Assembly (NCBI GenBank): GCA_023653055.1
Contig: JAMNXR010000016.1
Coordinates: forward strand, 19,850-83,849
Source of the DNA: Burkholderiaceae bacterium
Lineage (GTDB): Bacteria; Pseudomonadota; Gammaproteobacteria; Burkholderiales; Burkholderiaceae_B
DNA length: 64,000 nt
Direction: 5' to 3'
Position 1 is the first letter of the stretch; each line of letters opens with the position of its first letter. A model generated the notes under the pieces. It did no database searches. It saw only the letters and a program-made list of their open reading frames with translations, and was not told where the DNA came from. Of the stretch, positions 54,658 through 63,827 are shown piece after piece. A program made the position numbers and the translations under genes.

Positions 54658-55827
54658 TTAAACGTTTTGTAATCGTCTGATTGCTTCATCAAGGGTGGTG
54701 TCTTTTTTAGCAAAACAAAAACGAATGAGTTTGTGATTTGATTTTTCGTGATTGGGGTTTGAATAAAAAGCAGAGACCGGTATGACGACTACACCATGTG
54801 TTTTAGCTAACCATATTGAAAATTCTGATTCGCTCAAGTTTGAAATTTTGCTGTAATCAGCTAGTAAAAAAAATGTTCCTGGGCTTGCTAGTGGTATGAA
54901 TTTTGTTTGTTTTAGACCAGCGGTTAAATAATCTCGCTTTTCTTGATAAAAGTCTGGTAACGAAAGATAGGTCGTTTTATTTTTGGTGTATGTTGCCAAT
55001 GCATATTGAAAAGGCGATGGAACAGTAAAAACAACAAATTGATGAACTTTTCTTAATTCTTTGGTTAATGAAGGCGGCGCGCAGCAATAACCAATCTTCC
55101 ATCCTGTTGTGTGTGTTGTTTTTCCAAAGGATGAAATGACAAAAGTACGTTCTGCTAAGGTTTGCCTAGATGCCAGACTATGATGTTTTTCCTTATCAAA
55201 GATAATGTGTTCGTACACTTCATCAGATAAAACAATGATGTTTGTATTTAAAAGTATTGACTCAAGCGCATCTAAATCTTTTTCACTAAAAATTGCCCCG
55301 GTTGGATTGTGTGGAGAATTTAAGATTAAAAGTCGTGTTTTATTGTTGATCGCTTCTTTAACTTTATTCCAATCAATTGAAAAATTTTGTTTTTCTTCAT
55401 TAGGAGGTGTCATTGGTACAAACTTTGCTATCCCTCCAGCAAGCGTAATTGCAGGAGCGTAACAGTCATAACTTGGTTCAATAACGATGACTTCATCACC
55501 CGTTGTTACCGTTGCTAAAACCGCAGACATGATGGCTTCAGTAGCACCGCTCGTGATAGTAATTTCTGTTTCTGGGTCATACTTTCTTCCATAGAGCGAC
55601 TCAACTTTTTGACTGATCACGTCTCTAAGTTCTGGAATACCGCTCATGATGGGATATTGATTTTTTCCCTCTTGCATCGCCGCGGTTACAAGGTCCAATA
55701 GGTCTGTGTGTGCATTGAAATCAGGAAAGCCTTGACCAAGATTGATGGCCTGATAATCGACAGCCATCTTACTCATAGTCGTAAAAATTGTGGCCCCGAC
55801 GGTTGGTAATTTTGAATTGATGTGCAT
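54658..55827 (-). CDS. PLP-dependent aminotransferase (methionine aminotransferase-like)
   Basis: A 389-residue fold-type I aminotransferase. NLGQGFPDF near residue 30, SGATEAIMSAVLA, SPHNPTGAIF, LSDEVYEHIIFD and the PLP Lys in SSFGKTTHTTGWKIGY match the YbdL-like methionine/aromatic 2-oxo-acid group. Codon use is markedly A/T rich compared with genes left of 50 kb. It ends at the origin candidate and is divergent from the AbrB gene with only 18 bp between their listed starts. Confidence 0.9.
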   Translation of the reverse strand: MHINSKLPTVGATIFTTMSKMAVDYQAINLGQGFPDFNAHTDLLDLVTAAMQEGKNQYPIMSGIPELRDVISQKVESLYGRKYDPETEITITSGATEAIMSAVLATVTTGDEVIVIEPSYDCYAPAITLAGGIAKFVPMTPPNEEKQNFSIDWNKVKEAINNKTRLLILNSPHNPTGAIFSEKDLDALESILLNTNIIVLSDEVYEHIIFDKEKHHSLASRQTLAERTFVISSFGKTTHTTGWKIGYCCAPPSLTKELRKVHQFVVFTVPSPFQYALATYTKNKTTYLSLPDFYQEKRDYLTAGLKQTKFIPLASPGTFFLLADYSKISNLSESEFSIWLAKTHGVVVIPVSAFYSNPNHEKSNHKLIRFCFAKKDTTLDEAIRRLQNV

Positions 55828-55845
55828 GATGTTGAAAACTAAAAT

Positions 55846-56934
55846 TTGTACTTTTTGATAATACGCATTTTTTTTGGTTGTTTGCTTGTGACTTTATTTC
55901 CAAAACTAAGTATTGGTTTTATTGCTTCCTTAATCGGCGCATATGCCGCACAATTTTTAGACATCCCTTTGCCTTGGACCTTAGGACCTTTGCTCGCGAT
56001 TGCCGCACTTAGGTTATTAGATGCCCCTGTCTGTTGTGTCTCCCCATTGCGTAACTTTGGTCAATGGGTGATTGGCCTCACCTTAGGTTTGTATTTCACC
56101 CCTCATGTACTAGGCATCCTAGCGACACATTGGTTTGCCATGTTGGCTGGTCTATTGCTTGCATTATTACTTGCAGTTTATGGAACGGTATTGTTGATAA
56201 GATTTGGACAGGTTGATTTAAAAACTGCTTGGTTTTCTTCAGCAATTGGTGGTGCAAATGAAATGGCAGTTTTGGCAGAACGTTACGGAGTAAGGCCAGA
56301 TCTAGTAGCAAGTGCTCACACAGTGAGGGTGATCCTTGTCGTTCTGGCGGTACCATTCGCTTGCCAAATCTTTGATGTATCTGGTGTTGATACATCTGTA
56401 TTTGAAGTAAAAGACTTTTCTTTCAAAGGTTTGGTTTTACTTGGTTTATTGACGGTGGTTGGCGGATATATCGCACATTTTTTTAAGGTTCCAAATGCAT
56501 GGGTGCTTGGACCCATGGTTGTAGCGATACTACTCACGATCAATCAAATTCATCTATCAACAGTTCCAGTCGAGTTATCAAAAATTGCTCAACTTTTTAT
56601 TGGTTGGTCTTTGGGTGATCGGTTTCGTCCAGGGTTTTTTAAAAAGGCACCTAAGTTTCTTTTTTGTGTTGTGATCTTCAGCGCAACAGCATTATTCCTG
56701 GCTTTTGGATTTGCACTTTTGCTTGATCAATTTACTGACTTACCTCTATCCTCACTTGCTGTTAGCGTAGCACCAGGAGGAATTGCTGAAATGGCGATTA
56801 CTGCAAAGGTTCTTCAGTTAGGCGTGCCTCTCGTGACAGCCTTTCAAGTTTCCAGAATGGTTGGTGTGGTTTTATTAACAGGCCCTCTTTATCAACATGT
56901 GATTGTAAAGTTTGAGTCATCAGAAAAGCATTGA
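55846..56934 (+). CDS. AbrB-family (ammonia monooxygenase-like) membrane protein
   Basis: Up to 362 residues, with many transmembrane helices and a repeated half: IASLIGAYAAQFLDIPLPWTLGPLLAIA early matched by LLGLLTVVGGYIAHFFKVPNAWVLGPMVVAI late, and AIGGANEMAVLAERYG matched by VAPGGIAEMAITAKVL. This two-copy AbrB/COG3180 layout suggests an inner-membrane transporter or regulator of unknown substrate. The start is uncertain: TTG 55846, TTG 55855, TTG 55882 or GTG 55888; there is no ATG. It is AT-rich like its neighbour. Confidence 0.82.
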   Translation: MYFLIIRIFFGCLLVTLFPKLSIGFIASLIGAYAAQFLDIPLPWTLGPLLAIAALRLLDAPVCCVSPLRNFGQWVIGLTLGLYFTPHVLGILATHWFAMLAGLLLALLLAVYGTVLLIRFGQVDLKTAWFSSAIGGANEMAVLAERYGVRPDLVASAHTVRVILVVLAVPFACQIFDVSGVDTSVFEVKDFSFKGLVLLGLLTVVGGYIAHFFKVPNAWVLGPMVVAILLTINQIHLSTVPVELSKIAQLFIGWSLGDRFRPGFFKKAPKFLFCVVIFSATALFLAFGFALLLDQFTDLPLSSLAVSVAPGGIAEMAITAKVLQLGVPLVTAFQVSRMVGVVLLTGPLYQHVIVKFESSEKH

Positions 56935-56969
56935 TGTTATACAGAGTTGCGCACGCACTTATACATTAG

Positions 56970-56978
56970 TTATCCACA
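56970..56978 (+). promoter_or_regulatory. DnaA box upstream of mnmG
   Basis: TTATCCACA, a perfect box, in the 282-bp gap between the AbrB gene and mnmG, near the parS sites. The rest of the gap is AT-rich with poly-T stretches. Confidence 0.7.
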
Positions 56979-57035
56979 AGTTAATTTCTTTCTTTTTCTA
57001 ACCCTTTTTTTGTAGCCACTATTTTTCACTACGGA

Positions 57036-57051
57036 TGTTTCACGTGAAACA
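57036..57051. other. parS: parS centromere site 1
   Basis: TGTTTCACGTGAAACA, the perfect 16-bp palindrome bound by ParB to load CTP-clamps for chromosome segregation. parA-parB lie 3 kb downstream. Confidence 0.95.
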
Positions 57052-57082
57052 TATCAGACTTTATTTTTGTGACCACCTATAT

Positions 57083-57098
57083 TGTTTCACGTGGAACA
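57083..57098. other. parS: parS centromere site 2
   Basis: TGTTTCACGTGGAACA, one change from the consensus, in the right half. Confidence 0.88.
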
Positions 57099-57141
57099 AT
57101 CTCCAAGCTTTTCGAAACATTTATTGGTAGAGCGGCTTACG

Positions 57142-57160
57142 AGTGTTTTGTTAAAACACT
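57142..57160. repeat. palindrome between parS sites 2 and 3
   Basis: AGTGTTTT-GTT-AAAACACT: an 8-bp perfect stem with a 3-base loop that abuts the third parS site. It may be an operator for mnmG or a stem; no T-tract follows. Confidence 0.5.
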
Positions 57161-57175
57161 GTTCCACGTGAAACA
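57160..57175. other. parS: parS centromere site 3
   Basis: TGTTCCACGTGAAACA, one change from consensus in the left half, 41 bp before the mnmG start. Confidence 0.88.
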
Positions 57176-57216
57176 TTTGGGCGCTTATAATGAGAGCTAT
57201 TAGTAAGGTGGAACAA

Positions 57217-59130
57217 ATGGATTATCCAAAAGTATTTGATGTCATAGTTGTAGGCGGTGGTCATGCTGGCACAGAGGCAGCATTGGCGTCGGCGCGCAGT
57301 GGCGCGTCAACCCTGCTTTTAACGCATAACATTGAAACCTTAGGACAAATGTCATGCAATCCATCCATTGGAGGCATTGGTAAAGGTCATCTAGTAAAAG
57401 AAGTCGATGCGCTTGGTGGTGCAATGGCCATTGCTACGGATGAAGCAGGCATTCAGTTCAAAATATTAAATAGCTCCAAAGGACCTGCTGTTCGAGCAAC
57501 GCGCGCGCAAGCGGATAGGGTTCTATACAGAAAGGCAATACGAACAAGGCTAGAAAACCAAGAAAACTTATGGTTATTTCAGCAGGCAGTTGAAGACCTT
57601 TTGCTAGAAGGATCAACAGTAGTTGGTGCGCTCACCCAGACAGGGATATCTTTTAGGTCCAAAGCAGTTGTACTGACAGCAGGCACTTTTCTTAATGGAT
57701 TGGTACATGTTGGATTAGAAAACTTTTCTGCAGGACGTGCGGGAGATCCCTCTGCAATATCTTTAGGCCGTAGACTTAAAGAAATGAAGCTCCCACAAGG
57801 GCGACTTAAAACAGGGACGCCGCCACGAATTGATGGGCGAACGATTAATTATTCGGTATTAGAAGAGCAGCCTGGAGATTTAGATCCCGTACCGGTGTTC
57901 TCCTTTTTGGGCTCTGCAAATCTTCACCCAAAACAAATATCTTGCTGGGTCACGCACACCAACGAAAAAACACATGAAATTATTCGTGGAGGGTTAGACC
58001 GCTCACCAATGTACAGTGGTGTCATTGAAGGTGTTGGTCCAAGATATTGTCCTTCCATTGAAGATAAGGTCCATCGTTTTGCTGATAAAAATTCGCATCA
58101 GGTTTTTTTAGAGCCCGAGGGTTTAGACACTCACGAGGTCTATCCAAATGGTGTTTCAACATCATTGCCATTCGATGTGCAGTTAGATCTCATCAGATCC
58201 CTCAAAGGACTGGAGCAAGCACATATCGTTCGACCCGGCTACGCGATTGAGTATGATTTTTTTGATCCAAAAGAGCTTAAGTCCTCTCTGGAAACAAAGT
58301 CGATAGAAGGCTTGTTTTTTGCAGGTCAAATAAATGGAACAACGGGTTACGAAGAGGCCGCGGCTCAAGGCTTACTCGCAGGCATTAATGCAGCACAATT
58401 TTCACGAGAAAAAAGCCCACTTTTATTAAGACGCGACCAAGCATATATTGGCGTCTTGGTGGATGATCTTGTAACAAAAGGAGTGACAGAGCCCTATCGA
58501 ATGTTTACTTCACGGGCAGAGTATCGTTTAAGTCTGAGAGAAGATAATGCAGATTGGCGACTCACAGAGCTAGGCCGACAATTTGGATTAGTGGATGAGC
58601 TACGTTGGAAAGTCTTCAATGAAAAACACGAGGTTGTAGAAAGAGAAATTCAGCGTTTAAGAAGTACGTGGGTCAATCCAAATATGTTGAGCATCGCAGA
58701 GGCGCAGGGTGTGCTGGGGAAAGAGCTCGCGCGTGAGTACTTACTATCTGATTTGTTGAAGCGCCCTAACGTTTCCTATCAAGATCTGATGAATATTCAA
58801 TATCATGATCAGGTAAAAGTTTCGGAAGGATTACCTCCTGGTGAGTGCGCCGAGCAAGTAGAAATACAAATTAAGTACGAAGGATATATTTCACGACAAC
58901 AAGAAGAAATCGAACGACAGCAATCCTATGAAACACAACCGATACCTGACTCGATTGATTTCGATGGAATAACAAGCCTATCTTTTGAAGTAAGACAAAA
59001 ACTCAGAATACATCGGCCTGAGACGGTTGGCCAAGCCTCAAGAATATCGGGCATTACACCCGCCGCAATCTCTTTATTGCTCATTCACTTAAAACGACAT
59101 TTGTACGGCCAGGCAATTAAACCCAACTGA
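57217..59130 (+). CDS. mnmG: tRNA modification enzyme MnmG (GidA)
   Basis: A 637-residue FAD protein from ATG 57217, with AAGGTGG upstream; an in-frame ATG at 57190 would add nine residues. FAD-binding [81 protein letters not shown] and the C-terminal [16 protein letters not shown] identify it. With MnmE it modifies tRNA wobble uridines. Its stop overlaps the rsmG start (TGATG). Confidence 0.97.
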   Translation: MDYPKVFDVIVVGGGHAGTEAALASARSGASTLLLTHNIETLGQMSCNPSIGGIGKGHLVKEVDALGGAMAIATDEAGIQFKILNSSKGPAVRATRAQADRVLYRKAIRTRLENQENLWLFQQAVEDLLLEGSTVVGALTQTGISFRSKAVVLTAGTFLNGLVHVGLENFSAGRAGDPSAISLGRRLKEMKLPQGRLKTGTPPRIDGRTINYSVLEEQPGDLDPVPVFSFLGSANLHPKQISCWVTHTNEKTHEIIRGGLDRSPMYSGVIEGVGPRYCPSIEDKVHRFADKNSHQVFLEPEGLDTHEVYPNGVSTSLPFDVQLDLIRSLKGLEQAHIVRPGYAIEYDFFDPKELKSSLETKSIEGLFFAGQINGTTGYEEAAAQGLLAGINAAQFSREKSPLLLRRDQAYIGVLVDDLVTKGVTEPYRMFTSRAEYRLSLREDNADWRLTELGRQFGLVDELRWKVFNEKHEVVEREIQRLRSTWVNPNMLSIAEAQGVLGKELAREYLLSDLLKRPNVSYQDLMNIQYHDQVKVSEGLPPGECAEQVEIQIKYEGYISRQQEEIERQQSYETQPIPDSIDFDGITSLSFEVRQKLRIHRPETVGQASRISGITPAAISLLLIHLKRHLYGQAIKPN

Positions 59131-59807
59131 TGCAAAACGAAAAAGTGAAACAATTAACGCAGTTGGAAAATGCGTGTGAGGCTTTATCGCTGTTAGCGAC
59201 AGAAAACCAAAAAAATCAGTTGCTTGAATACTTAACGCAACTTTTGAAGTGGAACCACACATACAACCTCACCGCAATTCGAGATCCTGAGCAGGCACTC
59301 ATTCAACACGTGTTTGACAGTTTGGCGGTGATAAAACCAATATCGGAATATTTTCTTGAGCAACACATCAAACAAGCAACAATCTTAGATGTAGGATCGG
59401 GTGCAGGTTTACCCGCTGTAATTTTAGGAATCATGATCCCGACGAGCCAAATCTGTTGCGTGGATCCCGTTGACAAAAAAATGACATTTGTCAGGCAGGC
59501 TGTTGGCATTCTTAAGTTGTCAAACGTAGAGGCCGTTCACAGTCGTGTTGAGCATTTAGAGACTGGACCTTATGACATGGTGATATCTAGAGCTTTTGCG
59601 AGCTTAGAGGACTTTGCACAACTGGCAGGAAACAAAGTTAAATCAAAAGGTTTACTTCTTGCAATGAAAGGAAAACATCCGCAAGAGGAAATAGAATGTT
59701 TAGAAAAGAAAACAAGATGGATGGTTGAGAAGGTAGAACCTGTAAAAGTGCCTCAATTAGACGCTCAGCGCTGCCTAGTATGGATGAAGGACAACGGAAC
59801 AAAATGA
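59130..59807 (+). CDS. rsmG: 16S rRNA m7G527 methyltransferase
   Basis: A 225-residue methyltransferase with LLKWNHTYNLTAI, the SAM-binding ILDVGSGAGLPAVILGI near residue 86 and ISRAFASLEDF. It methylates G527 of 16S rRNA. It overlaps mnmG by one base and its stop overlaps the parA start (ATGA), so mnmG-rsmG-parA are translationally coupled. Confidence 0.96.
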   Translation: MQNEKVKQLTQLENACEALSLLATENQKNQLLEYLTQLLKWNHTYNLTAIRDPEQALIQHVFDSLAVIKPISEYFLEQHIKQATILDVGSGAGLPAVILGIMIPTSQICCVDPVDKKMTFVRQAVGILKLSNVEAVHSRVEHLETGPYDMVISRAFASLEDFAQLAGNKVKSKGLLLAMKGKHPQEEIECLEKKTRWMVEKVEPVKVPQLDAQRCLVWMKDNGTK

Positions 59808-60601
59808 CAAACCAAACACCACAGACTGCGCGCGTATTCTGTATTGCAAATCAGAAAGGCGGAGTTGGAAAAACAACAACGGCCATTAACCTTGCGGCAG
59901 GGTTGGCAAAGCATAAACAGCGCGTGTTACTCATCGATCTAGACCCACAAGGCAACGCTACGATGGGAAGTGGAATCGATAAGAGTACGCTTGCACACAA
60001 TTTATATGATGTTTTGATTGGAGAAGCTTCAATAAAAGAAGCGCGAGTGAAATCAGGGTCGGGCGGCTATGACGTACTTCCTGCAAATAGAGAACTGTCT
60101 GGCGCAGAAATTGATCTGGTAGGCATGGACCAACGAGAGTTACAACTCAAACAAGCGATAGATCATATCGGCACCGAATACGATTTCGTATTAATTGATT
60201 GTCCACCCACACTTTCGCTATTAACACTCAATGGACTGGCCGCAGCACATGGCGTCATTATTCCGATGCAATGTGAATATTTTGCCCTCGAGGGTTTGTC
60301 GGACTTAGTTAATACAATCAAACGCGTTCATCGAAACATTAATCCAGAATTGAGTTTAATCGGCTTGTTAAGAGTCATGTATGACCCCCGAGTCACATTG
60401 CAGCAACAAGTATCAGCTCAGCTGGAGGCACACTTCGGAGATAAAGTATTTAAATCTGTGGTGCCACGAAATGTCAGATTGGCCGAGGCCCCAAGTCACG
60501 GAATGCCTGGTGTTATTTATGACCCGAGTTCGCGTGGTGCTCAAGCATATATTGCTTTTGGTGCCGAGGTCATCGAGCGAGTTCGTGCAGAAAAAAAATA
60601 A
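59804..60601 (+). CDS. parA: chromosome partitioning ATPase ParA
   Basis: A 265-residue Walker ATPase from ATG 59804 overlapping the rsmG stop. The deviant Walker A NQKGGVGKTTTAINLA and DLDPQGNATMGSG, plus IDCPPTLSLLTLNGLAAAHGVIIPMQCEYFALEGL, mark the Soj/ParA family. It binds nucleoid DNA and, with ParB on parS, separates origins. parB follows 60 bp later. Confidence 0.97.
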   Translation: MTNQTPQTARVFCIANQKGGVGKTTTAINLAAGLAKHKQRVLLIDLDPQGNATMGSGIDKSTLAHNLYDVLIGEASIKEARVKSGSGGYDVLPANRELSGAEIDLVGMDQRELQLKQAIDHIGTEYDFVLIDCPPTLSLLTLNGLAAAHGVIIPMQCEYFALEGLSDLVNTIKRVHRNINPELSLIGLLRVMYDPRVTLQQQVSAQLEAHFGDKVFKSVVPRNVRLAEAPSHGMPGVIYDPSSRGAQAYIAFGAEVIERVRAEKK

Positions 60602-60661
60602 AGCATGTCGAAAATAATTTTGGCATCAATATTTAAATGAAATGTGAAGACAGGAAAAATA

Positions 60662-61570
60662 ATGGCGACTAAAAAACCAAAAGGTCTTGGCCGGGGACTC
60701 GAAGCATTGCTTGGCGCAGATGCGCCTGGACTTAGCCAACTCGGACAGACAGAAACAAATTCCACATTGCCAAATGTCCTAGCAATTTCGAAACTACAAG
60801 CAGGTAAATATCAACCTAGAACGCGCATGGATGAAGGCGCCTTAGCAGAATTAGCTGACTCGATCCGCGCACAGGGGATCATGCAACCCATTCTGGTTCG
60901 TCCTGTCGATGCTCAAAAAGGACGCTATGAAATTATTGCGGGGGAAAGACGCTTTAGGGCTGCTCAACTAGCAGGGTTAACAGAAGTTCCTGTACTGGTC
61001 AAAGAAGTTGCCGACGAGCATGCGGCCGCGATGGCGTTGATTGAAAACATACAACGCGAAGATTTAAATCCTCTCGAAGAGGCGCATGGTGTCAAGCGAT
61101 TATTAGAAGAGTTTGGGTTGACCCATGAGCAAGCCGCAATGGCGATTGGAAGATCGAGATCCGCGACCAGTAATTTATTGAGACTAGTAAATTTAGCAAT
61201 ACCGATACAAACAATGTTGTTAGCAGGCGATATTGACATGGGCCATGCCCGCGCATTGCTCGCGGTTGATAATGCGACGCAAATTCAGCTTGCCAACCAA
61301 ATTATTGCTAAAAGACTTTCTGTGCGAGAAGCAGAAAAACTCGTTTCTCAAATCGGCTCAGAGAGCAAAACAAAAATAACAAAGAAAGATAAAGCTGGCA
61401 CTAGAGATGTTGTGCGTCTTGAGGAAATATTATCTGATCAGTTGGGTACAAAAGTTTTATTGAAAGCAAACGCAAAAGGTCGCGGTCAGTTGATTGTAGA
61501 TTTTCATGGTTGGGAACATTGCTCCGCGCTGATCGAAAAAATGAATTTAAAAGAAGAATTAGACAATTAA
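60662..61570 (+). CDS. parB: chromosome partitioning protein ParB
   Basis: A 302-residue ParB/Spo0J from ATG 60662 (ACAGGA upstream). The start KPKGLGRGLEALLG, the CTP-binding motif GERRFRAAQLAG, IENIQREDLNPLEEAHGVKRLLEEFGLTHEQAAMAIGRSRSATSNLLRLVNL (helix-turn-helix) and a C-terminal dimer domain. It loads at the three parS sites 3.5 kb upstream. Confidence 0.97.
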   Translation: MATKKPKGLGRGLEALLGADAPGLSQLGQTETNSTLPNVLAISKLQAGKYQPRTRMDEGALAELADSIRAQGIMQPILVRPVDAQKGRYEIIAGERRFRAAQLAGLTEVPVLVKEVADEHAAAMALIENIQREDLNPLEEAHGVKRLLEEFGLTHEQAAMAIGRSRSATSNLLRLVNLAIPIQTMLLAGDIDMGHARALLAVDNATQIQLANQIIAKRLSVREAEKLVSQIGSESKTKITKKDKAGTRDVVRLEEILSDQLGTKVLLKANAKGRGQLIVDFHGWEHCSALIEKMNLKEELDN

Positions 61571-61596
61571 GTTTTCAGACAAATAAAAGAGACAAA

Positions 61597-63216
61597 ATGA
61601 ACATTAACACCACAAATAAAATTACACCTGTAACGCTTAAGCAATGGCTACATGACGGGCAAGAAGTCGCCGTGCTGGATATTCGTGAGCATGGACAGTA
61701 TGGAGAAGAGCATCTTTTTTATGTTGTTTCAATACCTTACAGCAAACTTGAAGTCGAGGTGGCAAGACTCGTACCCCGGAAAAATGTACGATTGGTTTTA
61801 GTAGGAGACGAATACGGTGCATTATCAAGTAAAGCCTGCCAGCGCCTTCATGCAATGGGCTATCAAGATATCCATGTCCTGGATGGTGCAATGCCGGCGT
61901 GGAAAAAAGCAGGCTTAGAAGTGTTTGCGGGCGTCAACTTACCCAGCAAAGCATTTGGTGAACTCGCTGAACATGCCTTCAATACACCTCGCATCACAGC
62001 CTTGGAGCTCAATCAAAAAATAGCGGCGAAAGAAAACATGGTCATCCTTGACGGACGTCCTTTCGCTGAATACAAAAAGATGAGTATTCCTACGGCAGTA
62101 TGCTGTCCAAATGGTGAGTTGGCGCTGCGAATCGATGAGATTGCTCCAGACCCAGAAACGACCATTGTCATTAATTGTGCGGGAAGAACGCGAAGCATTA
62201 TTGGTGCGCAAACACTCATCAACTTAGGTATACCAAACAAAGTATTGGCGCTTGAAAATGGAACGCAAGGTTGGTATTTGCAAGACTTGGCGTTGGACCA
62301 TGGACAAACAAGAAAGTATCCTGACCACATCAATGAGACAGGGATGGATGCGCGCAAATTACGCGCAAGAGCGCTTGCTGAAAAACACAATGTTCAATTT
62401 GTTGACAGCAACATTGTTCACGCGTGGCTAAAAGAAAAAGATCGCTCCACATATTTATGTGACGTGCGGACACCCGAGGAGTATGCCAAGGGAACCGTGC
62501 TGAATGCTCAGCACACGCCTGGTGGACAATTGGTCCAAGCCACAGACCAATATGTTGGAGTAAAAGGTGCCCGATTAGTTTTGATCGACCAAGAGGGCAT
62601 TCGTGCGCCTGCGATGGCATCTTGGCTCGCGATGCTGGGGTGGGAGGTTGCTGTATGGATGGACGCTTTTAAACACGCATCCACAGACGTGCAACATAAC
62701 GAAAATAAACAGCATGCACCAAGCCTGGACGATATTGTTTCATCCGAAGGCATTTCAAAAATAGAAAGTGAGCAAATTGCTGCGCTCATGCACTCGGGCG
62801 TAAACGTAATTGATTTACGGCCAAGTATGAAATTCAGAGAATCACATTTGTTGGGAGCCGTATGGTCAATACGCCCCAACCTTTCTCAATTGACACAATT
62901 GTCAAAAGAAAAACCTATTCTATTGATTGCAGAAGATATTGAAACCGCAAAGCTCGCATCGCTAGATCTGCGAGAAGTAGGGGTTCAACAAATTTACGTC
63001 AATATCGACACCCCAAGTATTTGGAAAGCGGCAAAGCTCTCCTTGGAGTCTTCACCAAATACGCCAACCAATGAGCAATGTATCGACTACCTGTTCTTTG
63101 TTCATGACAGACATGATGGAAATAAAGCTGCAGCAAGACAATATTTAGCGTGGGAAATGAATTTGCTCGCCCAAATCGATGATTTAGAAAAAAACACCTT
63201 TAAATTGCCACATTAA
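61597..63216 (+). CDS. multi-domain rhodanese-like protein
   Basis: A 539-residue cytosolic protein with four tandem rhodanese-like domains: about 15-115 (AVLDIREHGQYGEEHL), 135-240 (ILDGRPFAEYKKMSI), 275-370 (YLCDVRTPEEYAKG) and 390-490 (VIDLRPSMKFRESHLLGAV). Only the second has an active-site Cys, Cys194 in INCAGRTRS; the matching loops of the others read GDEYGALS, DQEGIRAPA and AEDIETAK. So at most one domain can transfer sulfur, and the others may bind partners. Substrate unknown; it follows parB by 26 bp. Confidence 0.85.
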   Translation: MNINTTNKITPVTLKQWLHDGQEVAVLDIREHGQYGEEHLFYVVSIPYSKLEVEVARLVPRKNVRLVLVGDEYGALSSKACQRLHAMGYQDIHVLDGAMPAWKKAGLEVFAGVNLPSKAFGELAEHAFNTPRITALELNQKIAAKENMVILDGRPFAEYKKMSIPTAVCCPNGELALRIDEIAPDPETTIVINCAGRTRSIIGAQTLINLGIPNKVLALENGTQGWYLQDLALDHGQTRKYPDHINETGMDARKLRARALAEKHNVQFVDSNIVHAWLKEKDRSTYLCDVRTPEEYAKGTVLNAQHTPGGQLVQATDQYVGVKGARLVLIDQEGIRAPAMASWLAMLGWEVAVWMDAFKHASTDVQHNENKQHAPSLDDIVSSEGISKIESEQIAALMHSGVNVIDLRPSMKFRESHLLGAVWSIRPNLSQLTQLSKEKPILLIAEDIETAKLASLDLREVGVQQIYVNIDTPSIWKAAKLSLESSPNTPTNEQCIDYLFFVHDRHDGNKAAARQYLAWEMNLLAQIDDLEKNTFKLPH

Positions 63217-63306
63217 ACAAAAAACAAAGAAACACTTAGTTTGGGTTGCAGGGTATCAATGCAAACGAAAGTTAAAGCCAGATTGTCATATAAGAGTCCT
63301 AAGCTC

Positions 63307-63335
63307 TTGACAATTAGGAAAACTTCGTTCATAAT
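63307..63335 (+). promoter_or_regulatory. promoter of the tRNA-tuf operon
   Basis: TTGACA (63307-63312), a 17-base spacer and CATAAT (63330-63335) lie 15 bases upstream of tRNA-Tyr: a near-consensus sigma-70 promoter suited to a highly expressed stable-RNA operon. Confidence 0.85.
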
Positions 63336-63350
63336 CGTTGGTTCTCTTGT

Positions 63351-63437
63351 GGAGAGGTGCCCGAGTGGTTAAAGGGGGCAGACTGTAAATCTGTTGGCCT
63401 TGCGCCTACGTTGGTTCGAATCCAACCTTCTCCACCA
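63351..63437 (+). tRNA. tRNA-Tyr (GTA)
   Basis: A class II tRNA with a long variable arm. The acceptor GGAGAGG pairs with CTTCTCC (one G-T), the anticodon loop reads CTGTAAA (anticodon GTA) and the 3' CCA is encoded. First gene of the tRNA-Tyr/Gly/Thr-tuf cluster. Confidence 0.95.
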
Positions 63438-63474
63438 AGGGGCGACTGTTTAGACGGACGCAGACTCGGTACGG

Positions 63475-63548
63475 GCGGGTGTAGCTCAATGGTAGAGCAG
63501 AAGCCTTCCAAGCTTACGACGAGGGTTCGATTCCCTTCACCCGCTCCA
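63475..63548 (+). tRNA. tRNA-Gly (TCC)
   Basis: Acceptor GCGGGTG pairs with CACCCGC; anticodon loop CTTCCAA gives TCC; T-arm GGTTCGATT; CCA encoded. Confidence 0.95.
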
Positions 63549-63665
63549 GTAGCAAGTGCAGGTACCTAAACAGACGGATAGTTTTAAAAGCAGTAAAAGA
63601 AAAAGTCGATAGAAAAGAGTAGATGTAGTACCAATTTAGGTTCGTGGGGCATGCCCGGCGAATGC

Positions 63666-63740
<75 letters not shown>

Positions 63741-63827
63741 GAAGCCATACAGAATTAAGTTTTACGATTAAAAGACAGATTTAATTTCACCAATCTTATT
63801 AGTGTCAACTCAGGTCAGGAGTCAGCC

